This document shows, piece after piece, positions 45,896-55,287 of a stretch of 64,000 bases of DNA. The stretch spans positions 186,001 to 250,000 of the forward strand of contig CAWFZA010000021.1 in NCBI GenBank assembly GCA_963820095.1. Reading direction: 5' to 3'. The position numbers were made by a program, and so were the translations under genes. The stretch is from Roseiarcus sp963820095. GTDB taxonomy: Bacteria > Pseudomonadota > Alphaproteobacteria > Rhizobiales > Beijerinckiaceae. The notes beneath the pieces are model-generated. The model had not been told where the DNA came from and did no database searches. It was given only the letters and a program-made list of their open reading frames with translations. Position 1 is the stretch's first letter, and every line of letters begins with the position of its first letter.

Positions 45896-47558
45896 GCTAG
45901 CCCGCATTTCTCATACTGGACGTCCATTGCTTGGGGTCGGGCGATACGCGCGTGATTGCTGGGTTAAGGACGAGCTTGTCGGCGGCGCTGCCTGGCGCGG
46001 AAGGAGTGAGGCTGTTTCGGGTCTCCTGTGGGCCCTGGTGGGGATTGCCGCGGTATTGTCGGCGTCGCGGCGACGCGTCGTCAGGCGGGAGTGGCGAGGC
46101 GGGCGGCGGCGCGGCGCCATTCGTCGGCATAGGGACAGGCGGAGGCGAGCGCAAACCTTATGCGCCGCGCGCTGATGCGCACGAGGCCGGCGAGCTTGAG
46201 GAGTTTGAGGCGGATCATGCCGCAGGTCGCCTCGGCGAACTGGGTATGGGCAAGGCCGATGCGCCTGATCGCGCAAAGGAGCCCATAGGCGAAGGAGGCG
46301 AACCACAGCCGGAGCTGGTTGGCCCGCATTGTCGCGGCCGAGGTGCGGTCGGCGAACAGGTCGCCTTGGCATTCCTTGATGCGGTTCTCCATGTCGCCGC
46401 GAGCGCAATAGACCTTCTCGTAGAGCAAGCGCCCGTCCGTCTCGGCCTTGCCAAGAGAGGTGACGATGAAGCGCGGATTGGCCTCGCCGTGCGTCCATTC
46501 CGCCTTGGCGACCACTCGTCGCCGGCGCGACCAGCTGTCGAGCGTCGAGTAGAGAAAGTCCTTGAAGCGGCGGGCCGGCTTGCCGGTCGAGGACGCCTCG
46601 GCTTCGGCCTCGAGGAGTTCGGCGGCGATCTCGGCTGTGAGCCGCCGATTGCGGGCGAGCCCGAACACGAAGTCGACCCGGTTGTTCTCGCACCAGGCCA
46701 TCAGCGCCTCGCGGGCGAAGCCGGAATCGGCGCGCAAAAGGATGCGCGTCTTCGGCCAGCGCGCCCGCACCTGGCCAACGATGCGCGCGACCCTCTTCGA
46801 CCGCGCCGGCGCAAGCGTCGATGTTCGAGGGCCTGAGCTTGGCCGCCAAGAGATGCCGGCCGCAGAACACATAGAGCGGCAGGTAGCAGTAACCGTCGTA
46901 ATAGCCGTGGAAGAACCGGCCTTCCTGATGGCCGTGAAGCGGATCGTCGGTGGCGTCGAGGTCGAGGACGATCTGATCGGGCGCTGTCGCATGCGCCTCC
47001 AGGAACAGATCGACCAACAGCGCCTCGATCGCCGCCCCCTCATGGCTGATCTTGTGGTAACGGGTGGCGACCTCGCCCGACAGTTCGAACCGGTTCAGCG
47101 TCGATTTGCCTGCCGTCGGCGCGCAATCCTCGCGCCGGGCTTCGAGCTTGCCCGCCAGGACCGCCATCAGCGGATCGTGACGAAGCTCGTCGTGATCGTT
47201 GAGGTCCTCGTAGCCGAGCGCGATGCCGAACACGCGCTGACCGATGAGCGTGGCGACCGAGTGTTCAACGAACCTTGGATCCCGAGCGTCGCGGAAACAT
47301 CGCGAGAGCCGTCGAACCAGATCCAGCGTCCGGTCCGCAGCGCCCAGAAGCAGGCCGCCCGCGTCGGTCGTCAGCGCCCCACCATCGAAATCGGCCACCA
47401 CCGGCCGGCCTTCGACCCGTCCAAATCCACTCGCTTTCGTGCTACGCTCCGTCTGCATCGGGCCGCCTCTCCGTATCGGCAAAAGTCGTTGTCGCAAAAC
47501 AACTTCTGCCTGATTCGGAGGCCCGATGCGCTACCCTCTGTGAGAAATGCAGGCTAGC
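45896..47558 (-). mobile_element. IS1380-family insertion sequence
   Basis: The element spans 1663 bp. Terminal inverted repeats of 18 bp are GCTAGCCCGCATTTCTCA at 45896-45913 and TGAGAAATGCAGGCTAGC at 47541-47558, with one mismatch. It carries one transposase gene. No target-site duplication is apparent from the bases directly outside. The 258-base stretch from the FecR start to the left end holds no gene. The neighbour on the right is an A+T-rich gene, compatible with an accessory locus. Confidence 0.85.
46081..47458 (-). CDS. IS1380-family transposase (one frameshift)
   Basis: A DDE transposase of about 458 residues. It begins MQTERSTKASGFGRVEGRP and has the N-terminal domain of the family. 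Candidate catalytic residues are Asp in VLDLDATDD, Asp in LRADSGFAREAL and Glu in DMENRIKECQG. The frame changes near 46795: after AKLRPSNIDACAG the continuation ARIVGQVRARWPKTRILLRAD is in another frame. That would inactivate the element if real. It fills most of the element between the inverted repeats. Confidence 0.85.
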
Positions 47559-47644
47559 GGCTCCGAGCAATGTCGGTTTCGGCTTTTGCGGCGCAGGCGC
47601 TTCTCTCCGCTGTAGACCCAGAACACGGTTGTCGCCGCGAGCGT

Positions 47645-48698
47645 TTATGGCCGGTACGGGATAGCAGAGCGCGTAATCATTATCTTTCCGTCAAGCTGCA
47701 ACGAGCGAAGCTTTTGCCGCAGCGCATGTTCCGTGTCCGGAGCAGCCGCTGGGCCAATTCTAATTTCTTTAATTGCCTGTTGAGGTTCGCTTGGAAACGG
47801 TCGTTCGATGTAAGACACCAATTCACTTCTACACAGCAACCGCACTTGAACGTCGGAGAGACCCTTTTCATTGTCTAGTACGAAAGCTAATCGAAATTCT
47901 CTTTCATGCTCATAAGCGGGGTGCTTGACGGTGAGACAGTTCCAAAGAAAAGGAGCCATTGCCGCTACTTGCGCCAAATCCTGTAGGAAGTGCGCCCAAG
48001 GTGTCCGTTCTTCTTGGGGACGAACGGTAAACGCCGTCAAAAATCCCCCAGGCTCGAATAACCATTCAGATTTATAATTTTCATCGAAGAATAAGTTGTT
48101 GTAATTCGCGCGCTCTGGCGCTTCAGCCGCCAAGCGATCAATGATACTGCAAGCCCGCTCTATTTGCTGCTCGATTATGGGCCTGGATCGCTTGCTCTCC
48201 GTAGGTAACCGGCCCGTAATAACTAGCGTGTTTGCTTGCCTCTGAAGTACCGATGGTGCCTAAGATTTTCGGATCAAACCCTATCGCGAAGCCCCTGCCA
48301 TCGTCCGCATAAGCGCGCCATTGACCTAAATCATCCTTCTCGGTGCTGAAGCTCGCGACGAACAGATCAATTCCCGACGATTTCATTATCGCTACTAGGT
48401 GGGGCAGCAATAACGTCATGAAACATCTGTGATGCCAGTTCGCGTCTTTAGGAAGAGAAGTGACGGCTTTCTCTAAAAGTTCTCGACCGTACCTCAGCTC
48501 ACTCGGATCGTTTAAATGACGAAAATCTGTAAAATGCAGTGATCTAGAGCTAATCATCCCAAGTAACCCGCGACCGTCGGTGTAGTGATAAAGCGTCTCG
48601 CCGTGTGCACGCCCCATCGAATTTACTTCATCCCGTCCCCAGTCTCTGTACTCCTCGATGCCCGCCGCAAGAGAAGCATTGAACTCTAATTGAACCAT
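47645..48698 (-). CDS. DUF2971 domain-containing protein (one frameshift)
   Basis: A protein of about 350 residues of the DUF2971 family: TLYHYTDGRGLLGMISSRSL and TDFRHLNDPSELRYGREL in the first half, FDENYKSEWLFEPGGFL and HPAYEHEREFRLAF in the second. The reading frame shifts near 48170-48180: after GEQAIQ, the continuation IIEQQIERACSIIDRL runs in the next frame. Role unknown; family members appear scattered in accessory regions and near phage-defence genes. It is distinctly A+T-richer than its neighbours and lies directly beside the IS1380 element. Confidence 0.72.
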
Positions 48699-49430
48699 GA
48701 TCTACATAAACCCGATAAGCGCCGAGAGCGAACAGCCGTTATATACCAAGCGCGCTCGAGCTATAAAACTCATTATTGCGCATAATCAGGAAATCAAAAC
48801 CCAGAGCGAATCAAGGCGCTTCATGTTAGTCTGGTGGCAGCCCTCCCGGGGGTCTTGTCGGCGGGCTTGGCGCCGTCGTGGGCTTGGGGGTTAAGCGGCT
48901 CATCTCCCTGCAAGCCATGCCGGCGCGAGGCCGCGCGCCCTTGGGAGCATTGGCGTTGAACATTCTCTTGACAATGTTCGTTGTTTGTTCTAATAAGGAT
49001 GTGTTTGGTGAGAAGAAGACTTTCGATCTATTCGGACGCGTTTTGAAGCCGGCGCCTTGTCTCGTGCCGACTTGGATGAGGGGGATTCAGTCGGGGGCAA
49101 AGCAGCAACGCGCGAGCGAATTTGATTTTGACGAGCACTCTCAAGCGGCGGCCGATTCCTGTTCGTTCGCATTCCGATTCAGTTTCGTTCTCGCGGTCGC
49201 CCCTCTGAAGCCTTCGCGACCGAGAAAAAGAGGGGGCTTGGGAGTTACTTTGTGACAGTTTTCGGTGCCTAAGCCTCTGAAAACGCACGATCGATGCCAA
49301 AACCGGCAGCAACCGCCGACACGAGAGCGAGGACTGGGTTGGAGCGCGGGGACTCGCAAATCGCCCCGCAAACCATTGGAATCGTTTGAAACCGACTCGC
49401 AAATCGCGCCAGGGGAAGGCGGTTGGCAGG
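48699..49430. other. Gene-free stretch between the DUF2971 gene and the L,D-transpeptidase gene
   Basis: I see no convincing gene here. It is A+T-richer on the left and becomes G+C-rich towards the right. A 14-base direct repeat, GACTCGCAAATCGC, occurs at about 49350 and 49392. The reading frames present (for example 48878-49255) have no recognisable domain. It may be the remnant of the same accessory insertion as the DUF2971 gene. Confidence 0.5.
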
Positions 49431-50723
49431 CTATTCCTGGGGCAGCGCCAGCGGCTCGAGCGGGACGGCTGAGGCGATAGGTCCAGGCCCGGCCCCGTCG
49501 CGCTGATAGATGTCGGGCCGGAACTGAACCAAGCCATCCGGCGTCGCCCAGGCGGTGATGTAGACCCAATAGACCGGGACCGGCTGCGTGAGCTTCACGT
49601 TCTGCTGCTGGCCGGAGCGGATCACCTCATCGATCTGGTCGCGGCTCCAGCCCGGATTGTCCTTGAGCAGCCAGGCGACATAGTCGCGCACGTCCTGCAC
49701 GCGCACGCAACCGGACGAGACGAAGCGGAAGTCGTCGCCGAACACGCCCTTCTCCGGCGTGTCATGCATGTAGACGCCATAAGGGTTCGCAATGTTGATG
49801 CGCACGAAGCCCAGCGCGTCGAGTTCACTGCCGGGATCCTGGCGATAGCTGTAATGCGTCGCGTCGTCCGAGTTCCAGTTGATCGAGGACGGCGAAACCT
49901 CCTGCCCATCCTTGTCGAGGATGTGGATCTTCTCCTCGGCAAGATAGTTCGGATCGGCCTTCATCTTCGGAATGAGGTCCTTCTTGATCAGCGAAGGCGG
50001 CACATGCCAGTACGGGTTGAAATTGATCTCTGTCGCCTTGGTTTGCATGATCGGCGACTGACGGTCGATCCGCCCGACGCCGGCGCGGTGGTGCGAATAG
50101 ACGACCCCGTTCTCCACCGTCTCGACGGAAGCCCCGGGCAGATTGACGATCACGAAGCGTTCCCCAAGATCGCCGGAATAAGAGCGCAGGCGAACGAGGT
50201 TGGTTTCAAGCTGCTGCAGACGCGTCGCCGCCGGCACGTTGAGCGAGGTGAGCGTATCCTTGTCGACAACACCGCTCCGGTTGAGGCCGTTGCGCGCTTG
50301 GAATCGTTTGACCCCCGCCTCCACGAAGGAATCGTAGACCAGCCCCGAGCCCGCGACCGGATCGAGGTCGCCGGTGGCGACCAGCCGCTGGCGAAGGGCC
50401 TCGACTGCCCCGCCCTTGGAGCCAACGCGCAGTTCAGGGCCGCCCGGCAGAAGATTCCAGCCACCATGGGTGACGATGTCCTGATATTTCTCGATCGCCG
50501 CTTGGGTTGCATCGACCGTCGCTTGCGACAGGATGGGAGTCGCCTCACGCGCGACCGTCATATGCGGCGAAACTTCGTAGCTCTGCGGCCATTCCGCTTG
50601 ACTGACGTCGCGCTCCTGGGCTTTCAGCGCGGCCGATCCCAGAGCGACGGCGAAAGCAACGCAGGCCGTTGCGCCAAAAAGTGCGCGGCGCAAACGCCGC
50701 GAGACTATCCTGCCACGCATCAA
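49431..50723 (-). CDS. Murein L,D-transpeptidase (YkuD family) with peptidoglycan-binding domain
   Basis: A 430-residue exported enzyme. Signal peptide about residues 1-35, a peptidoglycan-binding-1 domain at about 95-155 (VGSKGGAVEALRQRLVATGDL), and a YkuD catalytic domain at about 190-330. The catalytic motif is MHDTPEKGVFGDDFRFVSSG with Cys-Val-Arg following (SSGCVRVQD). It forms 3-3 crosslinks in peptidoglycan in the periplasm. The LdtR-like regulator is on the same strand directly upstream, with a 21-bp hairpin between. ATG 50720 is an equal start choice. Confidence 0.9.
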   Translation of the reverse strand: MMRGRIVSRRLRRALFGATACVAFAVALGSAALKAQERDVSQAEWPQSYEVSPHMTVAREATPILSQATVDATQAAIEKYQDIVTHGGWNLLPGGPELRVGSKGGAVEALRQRLVATGDLDPVAGSGLVYDSFVEAGVKRFQARNGLNRSGVVDKDTLTSLNVPAATRLQQLETNLVRLRSYSGDLGERFVIVNLPGASVETVENGVVYSHHRAGVGRIDRQSPIMQTKATEINFNPYWHVPPSLIKKDLIPKMKADPNYLAEEKIHILDKDGQEVSPSSINWNSDDATHYSYRQDPGSELDALGFVRINIANPYGVYMHDTPEKGVFGDDFRFVSSGCVRVQDVRDYVAWLLKDNPGWSRDQIDEVIRSGQQQNVKLTQPVPVYWVYITAWATPDGLVQFRPDIYQRDGAGPGPIASAVPLEPLALPQE

Positions 50724-50880
50724 CTGAAATCTCCAAAAACGAACGGCTTTCGTCCCGATCCTCAGCCGCGCCGCCCATGCTCAGAAAGACGTAACGACAA
50801 GCTCGAAAAGCCTTCGCGCTTCCACACCCAACATAGGTTCCACTCAGGCGTTTTTATGGCCGCTCCCTTAACGGCGGATA

Positions 50881-50926
50881 AACGTGAAGCCCTGGCGTCC
50901 CGCAAGGGACGCCAGGGCTTCACGTT
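50881..50926. terminator. 21-bp perfect hairpin between the ldtR-like gene and the L,D-transpeptidase gene
   Basis: The left arm at 50881-50901 starts AACGTGAAGCCCTGGCG; its exact complement at 50906-50926 follows after the loop GCAA. 21 bp pair with no mismatch, which is longer than usual intrinsic terminators. It lies 3' of the ldtR-like gene on the minus strand. There is only a short T-run after it on that strand, so termination is plausible but not certain; attenuation of the downstream gene is another possibility. Confidence 0.6.
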
Positions 50927-50956
50927 TGGACTGAAAACGCGGCGAGCGGCGGGGCG

Positions 50957-51469
50957 TCAGAGCCGGTACTTGATCTGGTCGGTCCAGTATCGTTCGAGTC
51001 GCAGCAGGGAGGCATTCATCCGGACGAAGTCGTCGCCGGGAATGCCGCCGATCTGTTCGATCGTCCGCGCGTGCTTCTCGTAGATTGCGGCGACGATGCG
51101 GTGGACCTCCTTGCCCCTTTCGGTCAGGCTGATCCGCACCGAGCGACGGTCGACGCGGGAGCGGGAATGATGAAGGAAGCCGATCTCGACCAGCTTCTTG
51201 ACGTTGTAGGAGACATTCGAGCCAAGATAATAGCCGCGAGTGCGCAGTTCGCCGGCGGTCAATTCCTTGTCGCCGATATTGTACAAGAGCAAGGCCTGCA
51301 CCGCGTTGATGTCGGAACGCCCACGACGGTCGAACTCATCCTTGATAACGTCCAAGAGCCGGCGATGAAGGCGCTCGACCATCGTCAAAGTCTCTAGGTA
51401 CAAGCCGGACACCCGAAGGTCAGGCTCGGCCCGAACTGCAAGATCTTGTGTTTTGACTGCGTTAATCAT
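50957..51469 (-). CDS. ldtR: MarR-family regulator, LdtR-like
   Basis: A 170-residue winged-helix regulator. The HTH is in the region NAVQALLLYNIGDKELTAGE with a wing near HSRSRVDRRSVRISLT. In Candidatus Liberibacter asiaticus and Sinorhizobium meliloti the homologue LdtR binds upstream of the L,D-transpeptidase gene ldtP and activates it. Here an L,D-transpeptidase gene follows in the same orientation, which supports the name. ATG 51469 was chosen; an in-frame upstream ATG at 51493 adds eight residues. A 227-base gap before it holds no gene. Confidence 0.85.
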   Translation of the reverse strand: MINAVKTQDLAVRAEPDLRVSGLYLETLTMVERLHRRLLDVIKDEFDRRGRSDINAVQALLLYNIGDKELTAGELRTRGYYLGSNVSYNVKKLVEIGFLHHSRSRVDRRSVRISLTERGKEVHRIVAAIYEKHARTIEQIGGIPGDDFVRMNASLLRLERYWTDQIKYRL

Positions 51470-51696
51470 TGCACAACCGCCTCTTCGCCACACTTCTGCC
51501 GAGCGTTCCTTTGGTCCTCTTATGAGTAGAACTGTAACGGACGCGGGTGAATACGAGTTTAAGAGTCAGGATGAATCCAAAGTTTCCACACAGTGGTAAA
51601 TTTCAATTGAATCAAAGGCTTTGTTTACGTTGACAGGACGCAAACCCAAGGCGGCCAACGCCATCATTGGTTAGCCCAAACGCCCGCAACTGAACG

Positions 51697-52167
51697 TCAA
51701 GCGCGTTCGCGCGCCGCCCGCCAGCTCAGAAGGAAATAACCTGCCACCAGGGTGATGTTGAGCAGGGCCCCGCCATATCCGATCGCGGCCGCCCGCGGAC
51801 TCAAGAACGGGGACGCGGCCTCGACCACTGCGCACAGAAGCCAAATCGCCCCGCCCCAGGCCGCGGCGAGCCAAAGACCGATCGCCGCGAGCAAATCGAG
51901 GCAGGCGAAGGCGACAATTGTCGCCTGCAGAGGGAGCGCCATCGTGGTGAATTGGCCAAGCGCGGGAAAAGCGCCAAGGATTATGGCCCAATGGAACAGA
52001 CCCTTCGCCATCCAGACCCAAGCCAGCGTGCGCATGTACCAGAGAAGCGCATGCTCCCAGCCCACGCGCGACATCACCGACATGAGATCGCGGTTTTCGG
52101 TCGTTGCCGGCGATCGATCGACCAGTTCAATGGCTCCGTCGCGGCTCTGGCGCATGATGTATTTCAT
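51697..52167 (-). CDS. DUF6163-family membrane protein
   Basis: A 156-residue protein. After a polar N-terminal part (1-45) come four hydrophobic segments (about residues 46-68, 75-92, 95-117 and 128-148), starting WYMRTLAWVWMAKGLFHWAI. It matches the DUF6163 family, commonly located beside ldtR in Hyphomicrobiales. Function unknown. Its ATG at 52167 overlaps the stop of the upstream hydrolase gene by 4 bases, so both are translated in tandem. Confidence 0.75.
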   Translation of the reverse strand: MKYIMRQSRDGAIELVDRSPATTENRDLMSVMSRVGWEHALLWYMRTLAWVWMAKGLFHWAIILGAFPALGQFTTMALPLQATIVAFACLDLLAAIGLWLAAAWGGAIWLLCAVVEAASPFLSPRAAAIGYGGALLNITLVAGYFLLSWRAARERA

Positions 52168-53225
52168 GCGCGGGGAGCCGGAAACTTGAGTTCGCTGTCG
52201 CCCAGGGGGGCGAAATAGGCGTCGACCTCCGTCCGCGAAGGCGGCGGGGCCCAGTTCGGGCGATTGTCCTTGTCGACGATCACGGCCCGAACGCCCTCAT
52301 AGAAGTCATGGCCCCGGCAAATTCGCGAAACGATGCGGTAGTCCATCCGCAGCGCGTCATCAAAATCAGCCGTCGCGCCCAACGCCATCTGTCTGAGCGC
52401 GATTGCCTGGCTGGTCGGCGACTTCTCCATCATTGCGGCGCGCGCCGACGCCGCAAAGGCGCGGCCCCGCGTCTCCGCCTCGTCGAGCGAGGCCAGGATT
52501 GCGGCTCGATCGGGGCAGGAGAAACAAGCCTCGATGGCTTTCCCGTCGCCATCAAGAGCCGAAGGAGGCGGCGGCGCCGAGAATCGGCCGAGCACGGCCT
52601 TGGCCGGCTCGTCGCTTTCGAGCGCCTGCGCCAACGCCGGAAACGCTGAACTCGGGACGAAGGTCTCAGCCAGACCCAGCGCCAGCGCGTCGCCTGCATC
52701 GGCCCGCAGCCCGGTCAGCGCGAAATAGACGCCGGCGCGAAACGGAAGACGCGGCAATAGCCACGCCGCGCCGACGTCGGGAAAAAAGCCGATGCCGACC
52801 TCCGGCATCGCGAAAACGAAACGCTCTCCGGCGACCGTATGGGCGGCATGCATTGCGAGGCCGACGCCCCCGCCCATCACGATGCCGTCCACCAAGGCGA
52901 CAATCGGTTTCGGATAGGTCTTGATCCGCCGATTGAGTTGATATTCCTCACGCCAGAAGGTCAATTGGGCGTCATGATCGCCCGCGCGGCCGAGGTCGTA
53001 GAGGCGGCGGATGTCGCCACCGGCGCAAAAGGCCCGTTCGCCCGCCGCGAGGAGGAGGATCCTGTCTATCGCTCCGTCCTTCTCCCATTCGTCGAGGGCG
53101 GCCGCAATCAACCGCACCATCGCGAGGGTCAGGGCGTTCAGCGCCTTGGGACGATTGAGCACAATGACACCGGCGCGGCCGCGGCGCTCAATGAGCGCCT
53201 CGACGTCTGCCGGCAGCGCCGTCAC
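52164..53225 (-). CDS. 3-Hydroxyisobutyryl-CoA hydrolase-like protein (enoyl-CoA hydratase superfamily)
   Basis: A 353-residue crotonase-fold enzyme. It has NRPKALNALTLAMV, AGERAFCAGGDIRRLYD, the oxyanion-hole part VMGGGVGLAMHA and the candidate catalytic Glu in MPEVGIGFFPDVGAAWLLPR. The long C-terminal part after residue 230 with SPTSQAIALRQM and YRIVSRICRGHDFYEGVRA fits HIBCH rather than simple enoyl-CoA hydratase, so a step of valine catabolism is likely. It overlaps adk by 4 bases upstream and DUF6163 by 4 bases downstream. Confidence 0.82.
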   Translation of the reverse strand: MTALPADVEALIERRGRAGVIVLNRPKALNALTLAMVRLIAAALDEWEKDGAIDRILLLAAGERAFCAGGDIRRLYDLGRAGDHDAQLTFWREEYQLNRRIKTYPKPIVALVDGIVMGGGVGLAMHAAHTVAGERFVFAMPEVGIGFFPDVGAAWLLPRLPFRAGVYFALTGLRADAGDALALGLAETFVPSSAFPALAQALESDEPAKAVLGRFSAPPPPSALDGDGKAIEACFSCPDRAAILASLDEAETRGRAFAASARAAMMEKSPTSQAIALRQMALGATADFDDALRMDYRIVSRICRGHDFYEGVRAVIVDKDNRPNWAPPPSRTEVDAYFAPLGDSELKFPAPRA

Positions 53226-53815
53226 GCGGCGGCGACCTCCGAGAGGACCGCGTCGATCGCCTTGGCGACGTCCTCGGTCGGGGCCATGCCGTTGACTTCG
53301 CGCAAGAGATTTCGCTCGCGATAGAAGGGGGTCACCGCGGCGGTGTCGCGCTCGTAGGCTGCGAGGCGCGATTTGAACACTTCCGGGTCATCGTCCTTGC
53401 GCACAGGCTGTCCGGCGGCCCTTGCTACCTGAGCGCGGCGGACAATCCGATCGACGAGCTTCGGCGCATCGGCCCTCAGTTCGATCGCGGCGTCGAGCTT
53501 CAGTCCCTTGGCGGCGAGCATCGCCTCCAGCGCGCGCGCCTGCCCCACCGTGCGCGGAAATCCATCGAGGATAAAGCCGCGCTTCGCGTCCGGCTCATCG
53601 ATCCGGTCCTTTATGATGTCGACGACGATGTCGTCCGACACCAGCGCCCCTGAATCCATCACCGCCTTGGCCTTCAGTCCGATCGGGGTTCCCGCCGCGA
53701 CAGCCGCGCGCAACATGTCCCCAGTCGACAATTGGGGGATGTTGAGGGTCTGGGCCAGTCTCTGGGCCTGCGTGCCCTTGCCCGCACCTGGCGGCCCGAG
53801 CAGTATCAGCCTCAT
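53222..53815 (-). CDS. adk: Adenylate kinase
   Basis: A 197-residue kinase (ATP + AMP to 2 ADP). P-loop GPPGAGKGTQAQRLA at the N-terminus, LSTGDMLRAAV, DGFPRTVGQARAL, and RKDDDPEVFKSRLAAY at the end. The LID is the short form without the zinc finger, as in many alphaproteobacteria. It overlaps secY by 4 bases (ATGA) and the HIBCH-like gene by 4 bases, so it is translationally coupled on both sides. Confidence 0.94.
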   Translation of the reverse strand: MRLILLGPPGAGKGTQAQRLAQTLNIPQLSTGDMLRAAVAAGTPIGLKAKAVMDSGALVSDDIVVDIIKDRIDEPDAKRGFILDGFPRTVGQARALEAMLAAKGLKLDAAIELRADAPKLVDRIVRRAQVARAAGQPVRKDDDPEVFKSRLAAYERDTAAVTPFYRERNLLREVNGMAPTEDVAKAIDAVLSEVAAA

Positions 53816-55146
53816 CGTTTCCGCCCTTTCAGCCTGGCCTTTCGAATCAGGCCTTCATATTGATGCGCCTGCAGATGGCCGTGGATCTGGGCGACGGTGT
53901 CCATCGTCACGTTGACCACGATCAGGAGCGAGGTGCCGCCAAAATAGAATGGCAGAGCAGCATAGGAAATAAGCCATTCGGGCAGAAGGCAGATCACGGC
54001 AAGATAGATCGCGCCGAGGACCGTGATCCGGGTAAGGACGTAATCGATATATTGCGCGGTGCGCTCGCCCGGTCGGACGCCCGGGATGAAGCCGCCGTGC
54101 TTTTTCAAATTCTCCGCGGTGTCGGATGGATTGAACACAGTGGCGGTGTAGAAGAAGGCGAAGAAGACAATCAACGCCGCGTAGAGGATGAGGTAGAGCG
54201 CGCTGCCGCGGCCCAGCAGCGCCGAAATCGTCGACAATATGCCCGAACTCGACGATCCTTGCGCGAAATTGGCGACGGTCGTGGGCAACAAGAGCAGCGA
54301 GGAGGCAAAGATCGGCGGAATGACGCCAGAGGTGTTGAGTTTCAGCGGCAGGAACGAACTCTGTCCCTCGTACATCTTGTTGCCGACTTGCCGGCGCGGA
54401 TAGGTGATCGGCACTCGCCGCTGCGCCCGCTCTACAAATACGATGAAGGCGACGACGACAAACACCATGATGATGACGGCCAGCACCAACCCGGTGGAGA
54501 TGGACCCCTGCCGGCCGAGCTCGAACAATTGCACCACCGCTTGCGGCAAACGGGCGACGATGCCAGCGAAGATGATGAGCGAGGATCCATTGCCGACGCC
54601 GCGCGACGTGATCTGCTCGCCGAGCCAAACCAGAAACATCGTGCCGCCGGTCAATGTCACGATCGTTGATATGCGAAACAGAAGTCCCGGATCGCTCACG
54701 ATGCCGGGTCGTCCCTCGAGCCCGATGGAAATACCGTAGGCCTGGAAAACGGCCAGGATGACCGTCAAATAGCGCGTGTACTGATTGAGAACCTTGCGCC
54801 CCTGTTCGCCCTCCTTCTTGATGGCCTCGAGCGACGGCACCACCGAGCTCAGGAGCTGGATGATGATGGAGGCGGAGATGTAGGGCATGATGTTGAGCGC
54901 AAACACGGCCATGCGCTGAACGGCGCCCCCCGAAAACATGTTGAACATGTCGAGGACGCCCTGCTTTTGTCCGAGGAACGACGCCTCGAACGCCGCGGGA
55001 TCGATTCCGGGAAGGGGTATGTAGGTCCCGAGCCGGTAGATCACGAGCGCGCCGAGCGTGAACCAGATGCGTTTCTTGAGCTCGTCGGCCTTGGCAAAGG
55101 CTGACCAGTTGATATTGGCTGCGAGTTGTTCGGCGGCCGACGCCAT
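53812..55146 (-). CDS. secY: Protein translocase subunit SecY
   Basis: A 444-residue inner-membrane channel protein with about ten membrane segments. Typical stretches are RLGTYIPLPGIDP, MFNMFSGGAVQRMAVFALNIMPYISASI, GNGSSLIIFAGI and FIPGVRPGERTAQYI. It forms the SecYEG export channel. In the spc operon it follows rplO, from which it is separated by 141 bases. The gene is intact and ends overlapping adk. Confidence 0.95.
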   Translation of the reverse strand: MASAAEQLAANINWSAFAKADELKKRIWFTLGALVIYRLGTYIPLPGIDPAAFEASFLGQKQGVLDMFNMFSGGAVQRMAVFALNIMPYISASIIIQLLSSVVPSLEAIKKEGEQGRKVLNQYTRYLTVILAVFQAYGISIGLEGRPGIVSDPGLLFRISTIVTLTGGTMFLVWLGEQITSRGVGNGSSLIIFAGIVARLPQAVVQLFELGRQGSISTGLVLAVIIMVFVVVAFIVFVERAQRRVPITYPRRQVGNKMYEGQSSFLPLKLNTSGVIPPIFASSLLLLPTTVANFAQGSSSSGILSTISALLGRGSALYLILYAALIVFFAFFYTATVFNPSDTAENLKKHGGFIPGVRPGERTAQYIDYVLTRITVLGAIYLAVICLLPEWLISYAALPFYFGGTSLLIVVNVTMDTVAQIHGHLQAHQYEGLIRKARLKGRKR

Positions 55147-55287
55147 GGCGGATTCGCTCCGGGCGGCGCTTTTAGGAACAGCGCCTCATCTTATGACACG
55201 TCGCCTCCGCCAGCCGGGGCCGGCCTTAGCGGAAACGCCCCTAGCATATGGTCGCGGCGCGAGCCAATGCCACCCCGAGACCGAGGC

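Noticed and set aside
48697..48894. A 65-residue plus-strand frame beside the DUF2971 gene
   Set aside because: No ribosome binding site, no domain, and low-complexity tail encoded by G+C-rich sequence.
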